Positions 10,424-22,324 of a DNA stretch of 64,000 nt are shown here, one piece after another. Within the stretch, counting starts at the first letter, position 1. Every line of letters begins with the position of its first letter. The stretch is taken from contig NW_012236506.1 in the NCBI RefSeq assembly GCF_000787575.1, positions 66,225 through 130,224 of the forward strand, read 5' to 3'. The stretch is from Acytostelium subglobosum LB1 (lineage: Eukaryota; Evosea; Eumycetozoa; Acytosteliales; Acytosteliaceae). Below the pieces are notes generated by a model that saw only the letters and a program-made list of their open reading frames with translations, searched no databases and was not told the DNA's origin. Position numbers and translations under genes: made by a program.

Positions 10424-10996
10424 CTATCTCATCTCTTTGAAGTGGATGACTTGCTCCATTCCCATGGCCGAGATGACTGATAACATCACCTCCTTGCCTT
10501 GATCGAAGAGCTTGTTGATCTTGTTGCACAGCTCTTGGTCAGCTGGCAACTTCAAGTCACTTCGAAGTTGACCATTGTGGTCCAATAACGATAAGTATCC
10601 ATCGTCAATGTTGATCAACTATATTATTGTTAAGAGGTTAGTATCATTGATTATATTTGATTGTTTCATTGATTGTACATACTTGATATTCAGTAACATC
10701 CACATTTGGCTCTTCGACAGTTTGGTCCGAGATCATAGCATGCTCATACTTCTTGCTGGTGAAGATATCAATTCCTACGAAGTTGATCTTGCACTTGCCA
10801 TGCTTGCCGGTACCAGAGGAAGAGGTTTCGACTACTTTACAAGGATGTTCTTTGATTAAGCAACTAATAAATAATAATATTTAATAATAATTAATAATCA
10901 TACTAATCAAAATTATTTGACTACTTACAATTTACCAACTCTGATTTGGCTTGCTTGCATGGGAGTAGATAATGAGGCGATCGATTCTACAGTCAT
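10424..10996 (-). CDS. eif5a: Translation factor eIF5A
   Basis: Exons 10996-10929, 10863-10683 and 10618-10424 encode 147 residues, against ~155 for typical eIF5A. The protein relieves ribosome stalling and is activated by hypusination of one Lys, here Lys43 in SSSGTGKHGKCKINFVG. Other family blocks are TPMQASQIRVGKFCLIKEHP, VVETS and, in the last exon, LINIDDGYLSLLDHNG. The first two exons are found only by following splice sites: GTAAGT after ...VGK-TT, and TTATTAG before TTGCTTAATC. The N-terminus MTVESIASLS is short and divergent, as is common in the family. A structured stretch lies just after the stop. Confidence 0.95.
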
Positions 10997-11419
10997 TGTT
11001 ATTGATGTTCAACTTGGGATAGGAATTACTTCAATGTAATTAATAATAATGTAAATAATACTTTGATAGTATATGTGTTTTATGTTAAGTTTGAATGGAA
11101 TGAGTACATCCAGTCATATATAGAGGACGAGTTCTCCACTATCTATCCCTCCAGCCATCCTCCAACTTCACTCTTTGAAGGTATGAGAAAATTCAAAGAA
11201 GATTGATGAAGTTGAGTAGGTGTAGGAAACGGAATTGCGAGCGAATCGCCACACATCTTTGGCATAAGATACAAGATGGTGTTGGTCTGGCGCGAGGTCT
11301 GAGTGACACTTGATCGATCCATACTGAGACAAAGACGGAATACAGAGCCACTCAAAAGACAGCAAGTCAAGAGCCGAGTCATGCATGTTATTATTATTAT
11401 AAATAATAATAATGTTTGT
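10997..11419. other. Spacer between eIF5A start and PLD stop
   Basis: Holds the eIF5A promoter. About 11080-11400 is unusually open in several frames. On the plus strand a frame without its own Met reads KFEWNEYIQSYIEDEFS and ends at 11206; on the minus strand 11168-11386 encodes a 72-residue peptide rich in Ser. Neither has a family match I recognise, so no gene is called. Confidence 0.35.
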
Positions 11420-14400
11420 TTAAAGCTTTGGATCTGGTTTGAGCTTGGGCAACCATGATGATGGATTGACAACCTTCTCTACCCATTTGTCACTGTCAAC
11501 GCCAAGTTTGAACATTAGCTTGGCCAACTTATTGGGATAGTAGATCTTCTTGAGTAGGAATTCATACTTCTCCACTGGTGCCAATGCAACGGGTCGACCA
11601 ATGAGCAATCGTTTGTATCTCATTCGTTCATAGTTCTGTTCGGACACCTTCTTGAACGCTGTGAACATCTCGGCAAAACTATGCTCGATCGCATCGTTGT
11701 AATGACTGCCCAGATGCTCCTTTGCCAAACGTACTCTAGTCTCCCTTGCCAATGTTGGCTCGGACACTGCAACACTGATCTCACTCGAGTGGAAGAAGCT
11801 CATATTGTCCATATTGGTGCTGCCACAATTAAATAGTACATCATCGACAATGATTACCTTGGAGTGAATATATATAGGTTTCACTTGATTGACATTGATT
11901 GATTGAATGAGTGTGTTAGTTGGAGTGGATCGATGGAAGGAGGTCATCCTTGATTGATTAATCAGTACATACGTCGACTCGTTGACTCCTCATCCTGTCG
12001 CACCAGTCCATAAATGCCAACACGATCAGGTGCAATACTGTATATCAGGTGTAGATGTCTGATGACTGTGTGATTGATTGATTGATTGGGCGTTAGACAA
12101 GTCAGATGGATGTCAGACAAGTGTCTTGTTCAGGTCTACTTACTGTGATCCTGTGACCAATCAAAGAGCTCACCGACAAGCCCACTGGGCAGATCTGTAC
12201 GCACAGGTGTGACAATGAGTATCTGCAGCTTCGGGTTGGTCTTGAGCGCCTCACACATGTAATAGGTGAGTGTGAAGTTCTGGAAGGGATACTGATGCTC
12301 GATGTAAAGGAACTCCTTGGCATTGGTGATCATCTTGCCAAAGTCGTCAAAGAGCATGTTGTTGTCGAGCACGCCCTTCCACGTGCGGAACAGTCGCACT
12401 GAACAGTTCTTGTATGATGGTGCTGGGTCGTTGTGCTGAACGACGATCGATGATTCTGGCTGATGTACCTTGTTGCATGGCTTGTCCCTCTTGAGCGGGA
12501 TGGACTTTGATCGTGTCTGTAGGACGTTCATGGAGAATGCATGGATCCAGCGCTGATTAAAGTGCAGCCGCAGATGCTGGGCGCTTGAGCCTCGCAGTGA
12601 TATCTGTATGTCGTGCCACAGGAAACGGATCTGTGGCAGGATAGGTTGAATGTTGCGACCACTGTAGCGCGGTGGCTTGGTAGTCTCGGCGTCCTTGGAC
12701 TGGGTCGTGAGCAGGTTCTGCATGTAGGGTCGAGGTATTTGATGGAGAGGCTGGTCATAGCGTCCACGAGCAACGTCGAAGCCACCAGTAAATGCGATCG
12801 CATGTTCGGGACACTCGCCATCGATGAGCACCAGCTTCTCGTGATGAGATGACAGGATACCCTGGGGGTTGCCAGCGATAACCACAGTGATGCAGCCAGT
12901 CTCGCCTTGAGCCACAGGTCCGTCGAGGTCGGCCATCGATTGATCCTTGGCAGACATGTCATGATGCGTCGTGTTGAACACCTTGCAAGATATGTTCAGC
13001 TTCTTGCAACGCCTCTCGAGCTTGGCCACCTCGCGCTCAATCGTAACCTCGCCCAGGTACAGGTAACGCGTGACATGTGACAGCAACTCATGTCTCCAGA
13101 CAATGATTCTAACGTTAACGCCACTCAAAGCTTTGGATAGCAGAACATCCTCAAGCGTGATCCACTTGGCAATGTCGCTGGACACTGATGGGAGGCCAGA
13201 CTGAACATTCTTTGTGAGCACCAGACCAAAGGAGAATGATAACTCCCAAGCCAGGATGCTGATACTGTGCTCGGCATTCATCATCGCTTCAAAGTATCGT
13301 CTGAATGTCTGTAGTCCATCGATGAGTACCTCCACGCTGTTGTTCTCTGTCTGCAGATTAAAGTTGTTGCTGGTGAGGTCGCCCGTTGGATCCTCCACCT
13401 CGTCCACCGCTGCGTCATTGCGCTTTTCAGCCAGGGGTCCCGTTAGCAAGTGTCTGCTGGCAGAGGTACGCTCGCCTCTCTGATTGATGGCCTGATGGTT
13501 GGAGTTGGGGTTGGAGTTGGAGTCAATGTCCTCGCCATCAGTCTGTGTGTAGGCTGGATTTGTGAGGAGGAAGTCTGTCTTGGTGAGTGAGAAGACAAAC
13601 TCGTACGAGCCGTTGCCTTCGGGATTGGTGAGCGTGATCTTCTTGGTCGTGTAGAAGTCGTCCTGGAGGAAGGTGTGTACGCGATCATCTGATGTGGCGC
13701 GATATACCACCAGGCCACCCTTCTCCTTATTGATCTTCTTGTCCACGACAGCTTGATTCAATTGTGATGTTATGGATTCATCGTTGTTTGGTGACTCGTG
13801 GGTCTGTCTTGGCGCAGTCTGTTGATTGAATATCGCTGCCACACCTGTCATCCTATCATCCAATCCACTTGATGAGTTGGAGCCAGTGTCTGTTCGCTTC
13901 TGTTGATCATCCGTATGTTGTTGCTGCTGTAGGTGTTGGTGGTGGTCTTGTGATTGCGATTGTTGAAGTTGTTGCTGATGCTGTATATGATGATGTTGAT
14001 GAGGTTGGTTCAGAGGCTCGAAGCTTCGTTTGCTCGAGTGAGTTGTCGATTGACCGCTTGGAGAGTTGAGCTCATGTGCAGGTGTGAACTTGAGCGTACC
14101 AAGTATATACTCTGCGAACTTGGTCTTTACAAAGAATGTGATGACAAAGTTGACCAGAGTTGAGAAGGTAACTGAAGAGGTGTACTTGTAAGTTATCTGA
14201 TTGATTGAATGAATGATTGAATGAATGAGTGGAACACATACGATTGTGTACTGAATGAATCTCTGTCATATCATGAGAGACAAAGGTACCGAGATGGTAT
14301 CTGTTGGTATGTCCAATGCCAATGCTTTGGGAGCTGTGATTGAACTCGACTTCGGCGTAGAGTTCATCCTTACTTGATGTGATCTGTTTCAGACAACTGA

Positions 14401-14866
14401 TCTTTGTCAATGCGAATCCATAAGAGTACTTGACAGGGGAGATAGAGTAGCAGACGTGGTACAGTGGGCCTCTGCGACCAAACGTTAGAAACTTCTTGTG
14501 TCCCAACTGACTGACATCGCCATAAAGAAAGTCATATATCGTCTGTGGTCCAAGATCATGATACATCAAAGGTCCATACGACAAATGTACTGTTATCGGT
14601 GTCTTTGACACATGTACAATCGAGTCACAAGACTTTGTACTTGAAGTTGAGAACCTGCCAACAAAGTATCGTCTAATGAATGTTGTTGTAGGTATTTTAG
14701 TGTCAGTTAATCATTCAATCAATCGTGAACATTCATTCATTCATCCATTCATCATAACATACCTAGCAGGCTGATTCTCATTTGATACATCAATGAATAC
14801 ATTCCTGGGCTTGGTCTGAGTTGATGGATTATAGAATGTAACACTATGTATCTGTAATACAAACAT
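11420..14866 (-). CDS. Phospholipase D family enzyme
   Basis: Five exons, 14866-14763, 14672-14242, 14171-12144, 12065-11973 and 11883-11420, encode 1039 residues. Two HKD motifs identify PLD, which hydrolyses phosphatidylcholine to phosphatidic acid: HHEKLVLID followed by AFTGGFDVARGRYD, and IHSKVIIVDD followed by NCGSTNMDNMSFF. LAWELSFSFGLVL and FLYIEHQYPFQNFTL are further PLD blocks. No PX or PH domain is evident; instead residues 1-180 form a beta-rich segment starting MFVLQIHSVTFYNP, then a Gln/His-rich linker. The exon 2/3 join is the least certain: the acceptor CTCTTCAG is chosen because it alone restores frame with the C/GTATGT donor. The start ATG lies 15 bases upstream of an in-frame TTACAG that mimics a splice acceptor. 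Confidence 0.9.
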
Positions 14867-15001
14867 GATCAATCAGTTGATATATGTATCTGTATATGTA
14901 TATGTATATATGTATATGTACAAGTATATATATATGTATGCATATGCAAAGGAACAGTAATGAATGGATGAGTGATCTCAAACTTGAACGATCTTTGCTT
15001 G

Positions 15002-15058
15002 ACCCCCAACCCTCAATTCTCAACCCTCAACCCTTACCCTTGCCCTTGCCCTTACCCT
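15002..15058 (-). repeat. G-run array (GGGTAAGGGCAAGGG type)
   Basis: On the minus strand this is a near-continuous series of three- to five-G runs spaced by TAA, CAA or TTGA, just upstream of the PLD start. It could fold as a G-quadruplex or serve as a promoter element. Related arrays occur at 22681-22705, 31899-31948 and 49344-49384. Confidence 0.6.
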
Positions 15059-15106
15059 CGCACAAATATATGAATGGATATGAATGAAAGAATGAATGAA
15101 CATTGT

Positions 15107-16387
15107 TCATGTAAGCTTTAGATAATAGCCTCTCATATAGGTTTTAGGCTTGCCAGAGGTAACGCACCATGCTCCAACAGTTTGACAACTATCACTATCA
15201 AAGATTGTTCGGATGATTGTTGATGATGAAGACTTGCGTGCATCAAGTTCAATACATATTGTTGATACTTTTGGTATGGTCTTGGCAACGTCCTTGGCAA
15301 ATGTAGCTGATTCACGTAGATCACCATCATCCAAACACTTCCCATGAAGTAATAGTGTATCCAATCTCGTTACAGGCAGCTTAGGGATCGGATAGTTATT
15401 GAGTTGATGTACACCTATGACGTAGGATATCTCAACCATTCGTACTGTGCTCTGAACATACTTGAACTGACTAAAGTATCCAATGGTAAGATGTGTGACT
15501 GATGGCGGCAACACTAGTTCCGAACCAAAGTGCAAGCCCAGCGTGAGATGAGTGAGCGAGGAAGGTAGGACATCAGCCAACAATGGCATGTTGAAGTCTC
15601 GATCGAACGTCAATGATATAAGAGTTGGGGGCAGCACATCCTTGACGAGGAACTGCATGAACGTCGGCCCGACCATGAGACTTGTGAGCGATCGTGGCAG
15701 CGTTGTTGGCCTGAGTTCGCAATGACCAGTCAGGAGCACCAACGTTCGCAGTGACGACGGCAGCACTCCCTCCAATGAATGGTCGAAGCTCGTTCCAATT
15801 TCAAGCGAAGTAAGTGATGAAGGGAAAGCCTCTAAGCTCAATGCCTTATTGAATCGATCACCAAATTTTAAGGATGTGATTGAACTTGGCAAACAACCTG
15901 GAGTGATCGGTTGATTGAACAGTGTACCAAACTTGAGTGTCTGAAGCGATGTCACCGAGCCTATATGTATTGGTTGATTGAATTGATTGCCAATGCGTAG
16001 GTATCGTAGAGTGTTGGGCAACTTGCTAGGGTCTATCGATACATTGTAAGTACCATCCAACACCAGATGAGTGAGTGATGGTGATACTGGAAAGTCTCTA
16101 CTAGACAATGATCCAATAGTTGTATATAATGAAGGGTCATTGTTGATGTACATGTGGTTGTCGTTGACGTTGTCGTTGTAGTCGTCGTCATTGTCTTTGT
16201 TGGTATTGTGTATGTTGATGTTGATGTTGATGTATTGGCTCCTGATTTGGACCTTTCCCATTGGTAGCCTCTTCTGGAACTCATTATAAAGTCGTTTACA
16301 TGATAATGCAAGACATATTGCATCGACATAACTATCAAGTTCATTGACAATCACTCTTACAACTAATATTGATAGGTTATCCATCAC
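15107..16387 (-). CDS. FNIP-repeat protein, F-box-like N-terminus
   Basis: An intronless frame of 426 residues. The N-terminal ~40 residues (LDSYVDAICLALSCKRLYNE) resemble the degenerate F-box-like start found on dictyostelid FNIP proteins. A hydrophilic Asn/Asp tract follows (~50-80). From ~95 to ~300 there are about eight FNIP repeats of 20-22 residues, e.g. LKFGTLFNQPITPGCLPSSI and LKFGDRFNKALSLEAFPSSL. FNIP repeats are LRR-related and greatly expanded in social amoebae; substrate recognition for ubiquitin ligases is a guess. The last ~120 residues are a conserved-looking tail without repeats. It shares its N-terminal block and repeat style with the plus-strand gene at 42107. Confidence 0.88.
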   Translation of the reverse strand: MMDNLSILVVRVIVNELDSYVDAICLALSCKRLYNEFQKRLPMGKVQIRSQYINININIHNTNKDNDDDYNDNVNDNHMYINNDPSLYTTIGSLSSRDFPVSPSLTHLVLDGTYNVSIDPSKLPNTLRYLRIGNQFNQPIHIGSVTSLQTLKFGTLFNQPITPGCLPSSITSLKFGDRFNKALSLEAFPSSLTSLEIGTSFDHSLEGVLPSSLRTLVLLTGHCELRPTTLPRSLTSLMVGPTFMQFLVKDVLPPTLISLTFDRDFNMPLLADVLPSSLTHLTLGLHFGSELVLPPSVTHLTIGYFSQFKYVQSTVRMVEISYVIGVHQLNNYPIPKLPVTRLDTLLLHGKCLDDGDLRESATFAKDVAKTIPKVSTICIELDARKSSSSTIIRTIFDSDSCQTVGAWCVTSGKPKTYMRGYYLKLT

Positions 16388-16691
16388 TAGTCTTGATCGT
16401 TCAAGTTAAATATAAGTAATAATGTAGAGATAATCAATGGAACTAAACGAAAGAGACCTAAGTCTCGATTAAATGTCAAACATGGAATGGGTGACGATCC
16501 ATCAAAGGTGTCGATTCCGAGTCGTTTGGGGGTTGCACAATCCAAGAATGAGTTGATGATAATGGGTGAAGGCCAATTGGTACCAGGAGTTTGATTAAAT
16601 GATGAATAACATAATGTTATTGTTATTATTCTAATGTTTGATAAATTGAATGATCAATAATATGATGGTCCAAGGAAGAAAGAATATTGGA
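16388..16691. other. Spacer
   Basis: AT-rich DNA between the FNIP gene start and the stop of the downstream unknown gene. I see only short TAAT/ATTA repeats and no coding signal. Confidence 0.5.
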
Positions 16692-17508
16692 TTAGTCGTT
16701 CTCGGTGGTGACGGTTGTTCTGTGGTCAATGCAATCCTTGTCATGGTACTTGTTGTACTCGTTGATCTGCTCCATGGAAATCTGGTAGGATAGGTTGTTC
16801 TGGAAGAACTGGGTGCCATCATCATTCCAGTAGATGACCAGACAATAGGTGTTGACACCCTCGATCTCCTCACGGGTGAACTTGGGGATGAACATCTGCA
16901 TCACATTGGTCCAACCACCTCCCAAGTAGCCCTTGTGCTTGATAAACTCAATCAACATGTTGCCCGTGACTGGCAAGGGGTAGTCGGCGTACTGGTAGGC
17001 CACTGGGGTGTCGGCAACAACTCCATCTGGAGCACTGGTGATACCATACTTCCATCCAACGTTGTTTCCAGCCTTGAGAGTTGGCTCAAAGGTTTGGCCG
17101 CCCATGTTCTCTCCATCAAACAGAGCTTTGACCGTGACGTGCTTGACCCAGGCCTTGCGCTCACTGACCAAGACGACACGGATGTGGTTTGGTGCAATGT
17201 AATCCTTGTTGTTGGCAATGTCCTCCCACCTCCAGGCAATGTCGGCAATGTCATCGTTGGGTTGGGTGAACTTGTTCTTGGCCCAGTCATAACCTGCAGA
17301 GGCAAGGACACCAGTGACCACACCTTGGGTGAAGGCACTCTTAAAGAAGGCTCCGGCGGTAGCAAGAGCGGCACCAATTGTTGCCTTGATACCAAGAGCA
17401 ACAACGACAACTATTAATTATTATTTTGGAAGTTGGTTAGTAAAGTTGATGGAATGGTGTTTGGAGTGGATATGATTGATACTAACCTGGAACTATTTGT
17501 ACTGGCAT
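16692..17508 (-). CDS. Uncharacterised 246-residue protein with N-terminal hydrophobic segment
   Basis: Exon 1 (17508-17487) encodes MPVQIVP; exon 2 (17410-16692) completes 246 residues. I do not recognise the family. Residues ~5-48 are hydrophobic and Ala/Gly-rich (VVVVALGIKATIGAALATAG), suggesting a membrane anchor or insertion segment rather than a classical cleaved signal. The remainder is soluble-looking, rich in Trp and aromatic residues (WRWEDIANNKDY, VGWKYGITSAPDG, YLGGGWTNVMQMF) and looks like a beta-rich globular domain. Codon use resembles a well-expressed gene. The first exon is assigned because GTTAGT...ATAG splicing opens the frame directly onto an ATG preceded by an A/T leader. 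Confidence 0.75.
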
Positions 17509-18316
17509 TATTAATTAATTAATTATTTGATATAAATATAATATTTGTTTGTTTGTTTGTTTGATTGATATTGATAATGATCCAGGATCCTTTGTTATTT
17601 ATACTTTATTGATTAATATTATTTCCATATTTACTATCTGGAAGTTAGATTTATGATTGGAATATCACAAATTGGAGAAAAGTTGGTGGCCCTAGTCGTG
17701 AAATTTGAAGGCCTACTATTATGTCCAGATAATACTTTTCCCTTTCAGATAGGCCCTGGAGATAGGCCAATTATGACTCTTGAAGTCTCTACCAAAGCCT
17801 TACTGAGGTGGGTCTCAAAATGATGAACTGCTCCCAAGCAATCAAAATCAAAAGTAAAATGTAAAATGTCCTGATTTGGTGTGGTTGGACATCGCGAAAA
17901 TGTGTGCTTCTTGGTTGAAAGTTGCAAAAAGTAGTGCTTTGTTGGATGATTAATGGGTTGTGGGTGGCCTCAATCCTGAATGATCACTGGTGCTTGTTCC
18001 GACATGTATTGGGCATTTCAATAATAATATTTATCTCTTCACTTCCATACCCCTCCCCATTATTGATGGAGGCGATGTAACCAGACTTTTAAATTAACAA
18101 ATAGTTTTACACATATCTTGATGATGACGAAATGGGGATCAAGATAAATCCAGTGAACATAATTATGTCTTTTGTTGTCCATGGACAATATGTATGTACC
18201 ATAACCAGTTGTTTGTGTCGTCCAATCATTCAAACATCAGAAGCCAAGAGTGAGGTCGACAATGGGCCTTGATTGGCCTCCTTCGAACCTTGATTGAATA
18301 ATAAATGATAATAAAG
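17509..18316. other. Spacer
   Basis: About 0.8 kb without a supportable gene. It begins with a TTTG repeat (17545-17562), then AT-rich DNA. The 60-codon minus-strand frame at 17745-17927 has no family features. The C-terminal exon of the flippase gene ends at 18317. Confidence 0.5.
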
Positions 18317-21300
18317 TTAGACAACAAATTTATTGTTGATGTAGTCTGCCTGTCCTGGCTCTTGCGAGAATGCATATCCAGTGTCTGTATTGTTCCAATC
18401 AATCAATCATAAGTGGGTGGTGGTTGGTTAGCAAAGCTGTCTGAATGGTTAAGGCGAGCGAGTGTGGATGGATGGATACTTACATCGCAGCTTGGTCTCA
18501 ATCTGTTTACTCGAATGACTGCTGTCTAACTCTTGTACAATGTGGTAGGCCTGTGGAAGGGCATAACGGTTCACACTAAATGGTTGGAAAGTGATTGGTA
18601 ATGTTTGAGTGAGTGAATGGATGAATGAGTGATCATCAACATTTGAGTGTGGGATACTTACAACTTCCATGTATAATCTCTGTATAGACATACGACAGGC
18701 ACGATCACAAGGGTCAGGTAGAATAGGGGTGCCTTACCAACGTTGAAGATGATGTCGTAGATGTCCACACCAACGCCCAGAGACTGATTGATGTCCTCGA
18801 ACTTGCCAAAAGCCATCAGCCAGATGAAGAAAAGGACGATGCTGCCCCAGGTGGCCAGATGGTTGATCCAGGTCCAGAAGCGCGTCTCCAGTGCCAGCTT
18901 GCAGTTGACTGTGATGACAACGCAGGCGTAGGTAATGATGCCCACTGAGATCAGGTCGATAGTGAAGCCACTGGCGAATGGCACAGCGCGGTGGTAGATG
19001 CCCATGGGCAATGCGTAGAGGACGAACGAGTGGAACACACCGTTGCATATCCAACCCCAGAACACCTTGATGTTGAAGTGATGGTGGCGCGGGCCCGAGC
19101 TGTACAAGTGCGGATGGTCCATGATTGATTGCTCGCTGACGTCCTTGTCCAGAATGCCAAAGACGATGATCGGGAAGAAGGTCCAAAGGATGTTGTACAA
19201 TGTGAGTGTGTAGCGCTCGTAGTACGTCTGGCCCGACCATCCGTTGAAGATTGTGAACCAGAACTGTGTGATGTACAGCGTGATGTTCTTGTAGAAGCAG
19301 TAGGCGATCAGCTTGGAGATGCGACGGTAGCTGTAGCGGCCGTGCACCAGCAGCAGGCGTGTGAGGAAGCGGAACTGCGCGATAGCATAGTCGGAGCAAC
19401 GCGCAGCCTGCAGACCCTCCTCACCACTGATGCCAATGCCCACGTGTGCGCGCTGTATCATGTTGACGTCGTTGGCACCGTCTCCAATGGCCAGGGTGAC
19501 GGCGTCCAAGTTGTCGCGCACCAGACCAACGATGTCAGCCTTTTGCGAAGGGGATACACGACAGGCGATCACAGACTTGCAGCGCTCCGAGATCTTGAGC
19601 ATCATGAGCGCCATCTCTTTGTTCTCCAGCACGTAGACCAGCGTCGATCCATCGATGATCAGCGCCAGGTCCTTGGTGGGGTGACCGTTGCGGTACTCCT
19701 CGACCAGACGCTTGAGCTCGCGGTCCGTGTTCTCGATCGACGACTCGTTGACGACGAGCAGCTCCATGTTGTTCGTGAGAAGACGGCATGCGTATCCAAT
19801 ATTGATTGCTGTCTCTTGCTTGTCACCAGTAAGCACCCATAGCTTGATGCCTGCCTCGCGCAGACTGGCAATGGACTCGGGCACGCCCACCTGCAGTCGA
19901 TCCTCGATGGCTGTCGCACCTAGCAAGATCAGTTTGCGCTCGATGGCCTCGGCCATGCGGTCGAGTGCTGCCTCGCGGCCAATAATTGTGTTGGATGCAG
20001 TGTAGTAATCGGACGACCAGGACTCGTAGACGGCCGGCTCAATCTCGCGGTACGCTACGCACAGCGTCCTGAGACCCTCCGATGCGTACTCCTGCAGGTG
20101 ATTGATGGTGCTGTCGGCGAATGTCTGGTTGGGCGCCAGACGCTCAAAGATGGCCGTGTCGGCACCCTTGGTGTAGAGAAGCAGACGGCCATCTGGATGG
20201 CGCACGATTACAGACATTCTCTTCCTGACCGAGTTGAACTCGAGGATGTTGAGGATCTGGAACTCAAGCTCCTGGCCATTGGGGTCGATGATAGTGACCG
20301 ACTTGAGACTCCTGCGACAAAAGTTAAAGCCGACCTCTTTGGCGGCAGTGACCAGGGCCGACTCATCGGGCGAGGACGCCTGGTAGGTGATGACGCCATT
20401 CTCCTCCTCGGGCACGACCGTGTGGCACACGGCCAACACGCTAAAGAACTCCTTTATCAACTTGGACATGTTGAGGTCCTCGCTGTTGAGGTTCGCATTG
20501 AGCTTGGCGTCCCTGAAGCTCGACGCTGACAAGGGTGGTGACTCGCAGTTGCTGGCTCCAAGCAGCTCGTTGCTGCTGTTTGTTGTTGGATCATTGTTCA
20601 GTTGTTGTTGTTGCGCTGGTTGATCGCTAATCATTGCTCCCTCGCGCATCATTGCGCCCATTGTAGCCTCTGTCATGCCGCTGCCATATGACACTCCACC
20701 AATTGAGCACTTCTTGAACTCCATCTTGTTCTGCGTTAGCGTGCCAGTCTTGTCACTGAATATGTAGTCGATCTGGCCAAGGTCCTCGTTGAGGTTGGAT
20801 GTGCGCGCCAGTGCTGGCGTGTCGTTGTCGGCGTGGTACATCTGCTGGTCGTTGTTGATGAAGAACGCCTGGAAGACCTTGACAAACTCCATTGAGACGT
20901 ACAGCGAGATGGGGATAATGTTGTTGAACAGGATGAGGAATGTCAGGAAGGACATGGCGCCGTTCTTAACAGGCGACTGGTCGCTCCACAGCAGGTACCA
21001 GTCGTCGACGTGGCGGTTGTTCCACACGCCGTTGGCGATCGCCGCGCCCAGACACAGCAGCATCTGCAGGATGAAGATTATAAGGATGAAGACGTTTGTC
21101 TTCTTCTCGACGCCACTGCGCTTGGAAGGTGTGTCGCTAGAGTTGCGCATCAGCTTGGTGTCGCGGCCACTGTAGATCACAACGCCATATATCCACTTGG
21201 TGTTGCGCAGTAGTGAGCCACGCATCAGTACCTGACGCGCGGACAATGGATGTCCCTTGCCATCCAAGTACATTGATCCAATGAATGAGTACAGTCTATT

Positions 21301-22324
21301 ATTTGGATGTTCGCATTCAATGTTTGAATTGATCGTTGCCAAGTTGTCCAAGCTGTTATACTGTGCTGTCTCATTCAGTCCCTGCTTCAACTTTAAGTTC
21401 GTCTCACTGATCGTGGCCGGGTCAGCATGTTAGTAACCAATCAGTGATTGATGGATGGCACCCAGCTGATAGCGCTGCTCTACTACTTACCCATCAAGGT
21501 TTGCAGTCTCGACGTAACATGTGGACTGGGGCTCGCTGGAGGCCAGCACCACGAGGTCCGCCGGGATGTACTGTCTGTTGAGTACTTTGACAATGTCGCC
21601 AACCTTGAGATTCTTCCAACGCTCGTCGACAAAGGTTGATCCTCGCAGTACTTCGGTGTGGCAGTTGTTGACGCGGTCATCTTGGCGATGTCGACGGAAG
21701 TCCTCGTAGGCCTCTTTGATGGCTGTGATGGCCAGCACCACCAGCAGTGGGCCGAGAGTTGTGAAGCGACCCGTTGGAGAGATGCCAGGTATGATTTGAA
21801 TGGCCGAGATGATGAGGAAGTAGAAGTTGGCCAATCTGCAGAACTGCTCGAATAAGTTCTTCGGCAGGAATGTGATCAATGTGTACTTTGAAGTCGTCAC
21901 CGTGTTGCCGCAGTACTTGTACTCTCGATTGCGTTCCATGTCGTTTATATATACATTTCTTGAGTTGCCTTTGAAGTTGTCGCCGCTCATCTGTTTGTTG
22001 GCAATAGTTAGTCATATCGCTAGCTAGGTAGCTGTTGGCTGGCTGGCACAATATACATACCAGTCTGTTATAGATCTTGCGGAAGAAGTTGGGAGGTGGC
22101 GCGTTGGTGTATGTTTCGTCGAGTGCGGCGGCGTCGACGGGTGGTGTGCTGGAACACGAACCCATATCCTCCAACTGGATGGCGGGAGGATAGTTGCGTG
22201 GCGCCGTGTGTGATCTGAAGCTATTGTTGAGGAATGGCGACGACGACGATGTCGACGACGCCGAGTTGCGTCGGTCGCGTCCCGACGAGCTGTCAAGTGA
22301 CTGTATCGATAGTTTGCTTGACAT
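18317..22324 (-). CDS. P4-ATPase phospholipid flippase (Drs2/ATP8-like)
   Basis: Five exons, 22324-22061, 21990-21491, 21406-18662, 18575-18484 and 18384-18317, give 1222 residues, typical for Drs2/ATP8A proteins that move aminophospholipids to the cytosolic leaflet. The phosphorylated Asp is Asp473 in IFSDKTGTLTQNK. FCRLANFYFLIISAIQIIPG in the first membrane segment, VETANLDGETNLKLKQGL in the actuator domain, SPDESALV in the nucleotide domain, and GDGANDVNMIQRAHVGIGIS all mark P4 rather than cation pumps. The last two short exons are supported because they yield the C-terminal GYAFSQEPGQ motif known from ATP8A. The first 60 residues are Ser-rich and probably regulatory. A beta subunit (CDC50) is not in this window. 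Confidence 0.96.

Noticed and set aside
14851-14866. TTACAG before ATACATAGTG as a splice acceptor for an upstream PLD exon
   Set aside because: The ATG at 14866 reads in frame through it (MFVLQIHSV), and no upstream coding exon is visible in the G-run-containing spacer.
18270-18300. Minus-strand GGTTCGAAG resembling a tRNA B box
   Set aside because: Flanking sequence forms no cloverleaf and lacks an A box at the expected distance.
19129-20623. Long open frames on the plus strand opposite the P4-ATPase
   Set aside because: They mirror a strongly conserved coding strand with G/C-rich third positions, and their peptides match no family; they are antisense shadows.
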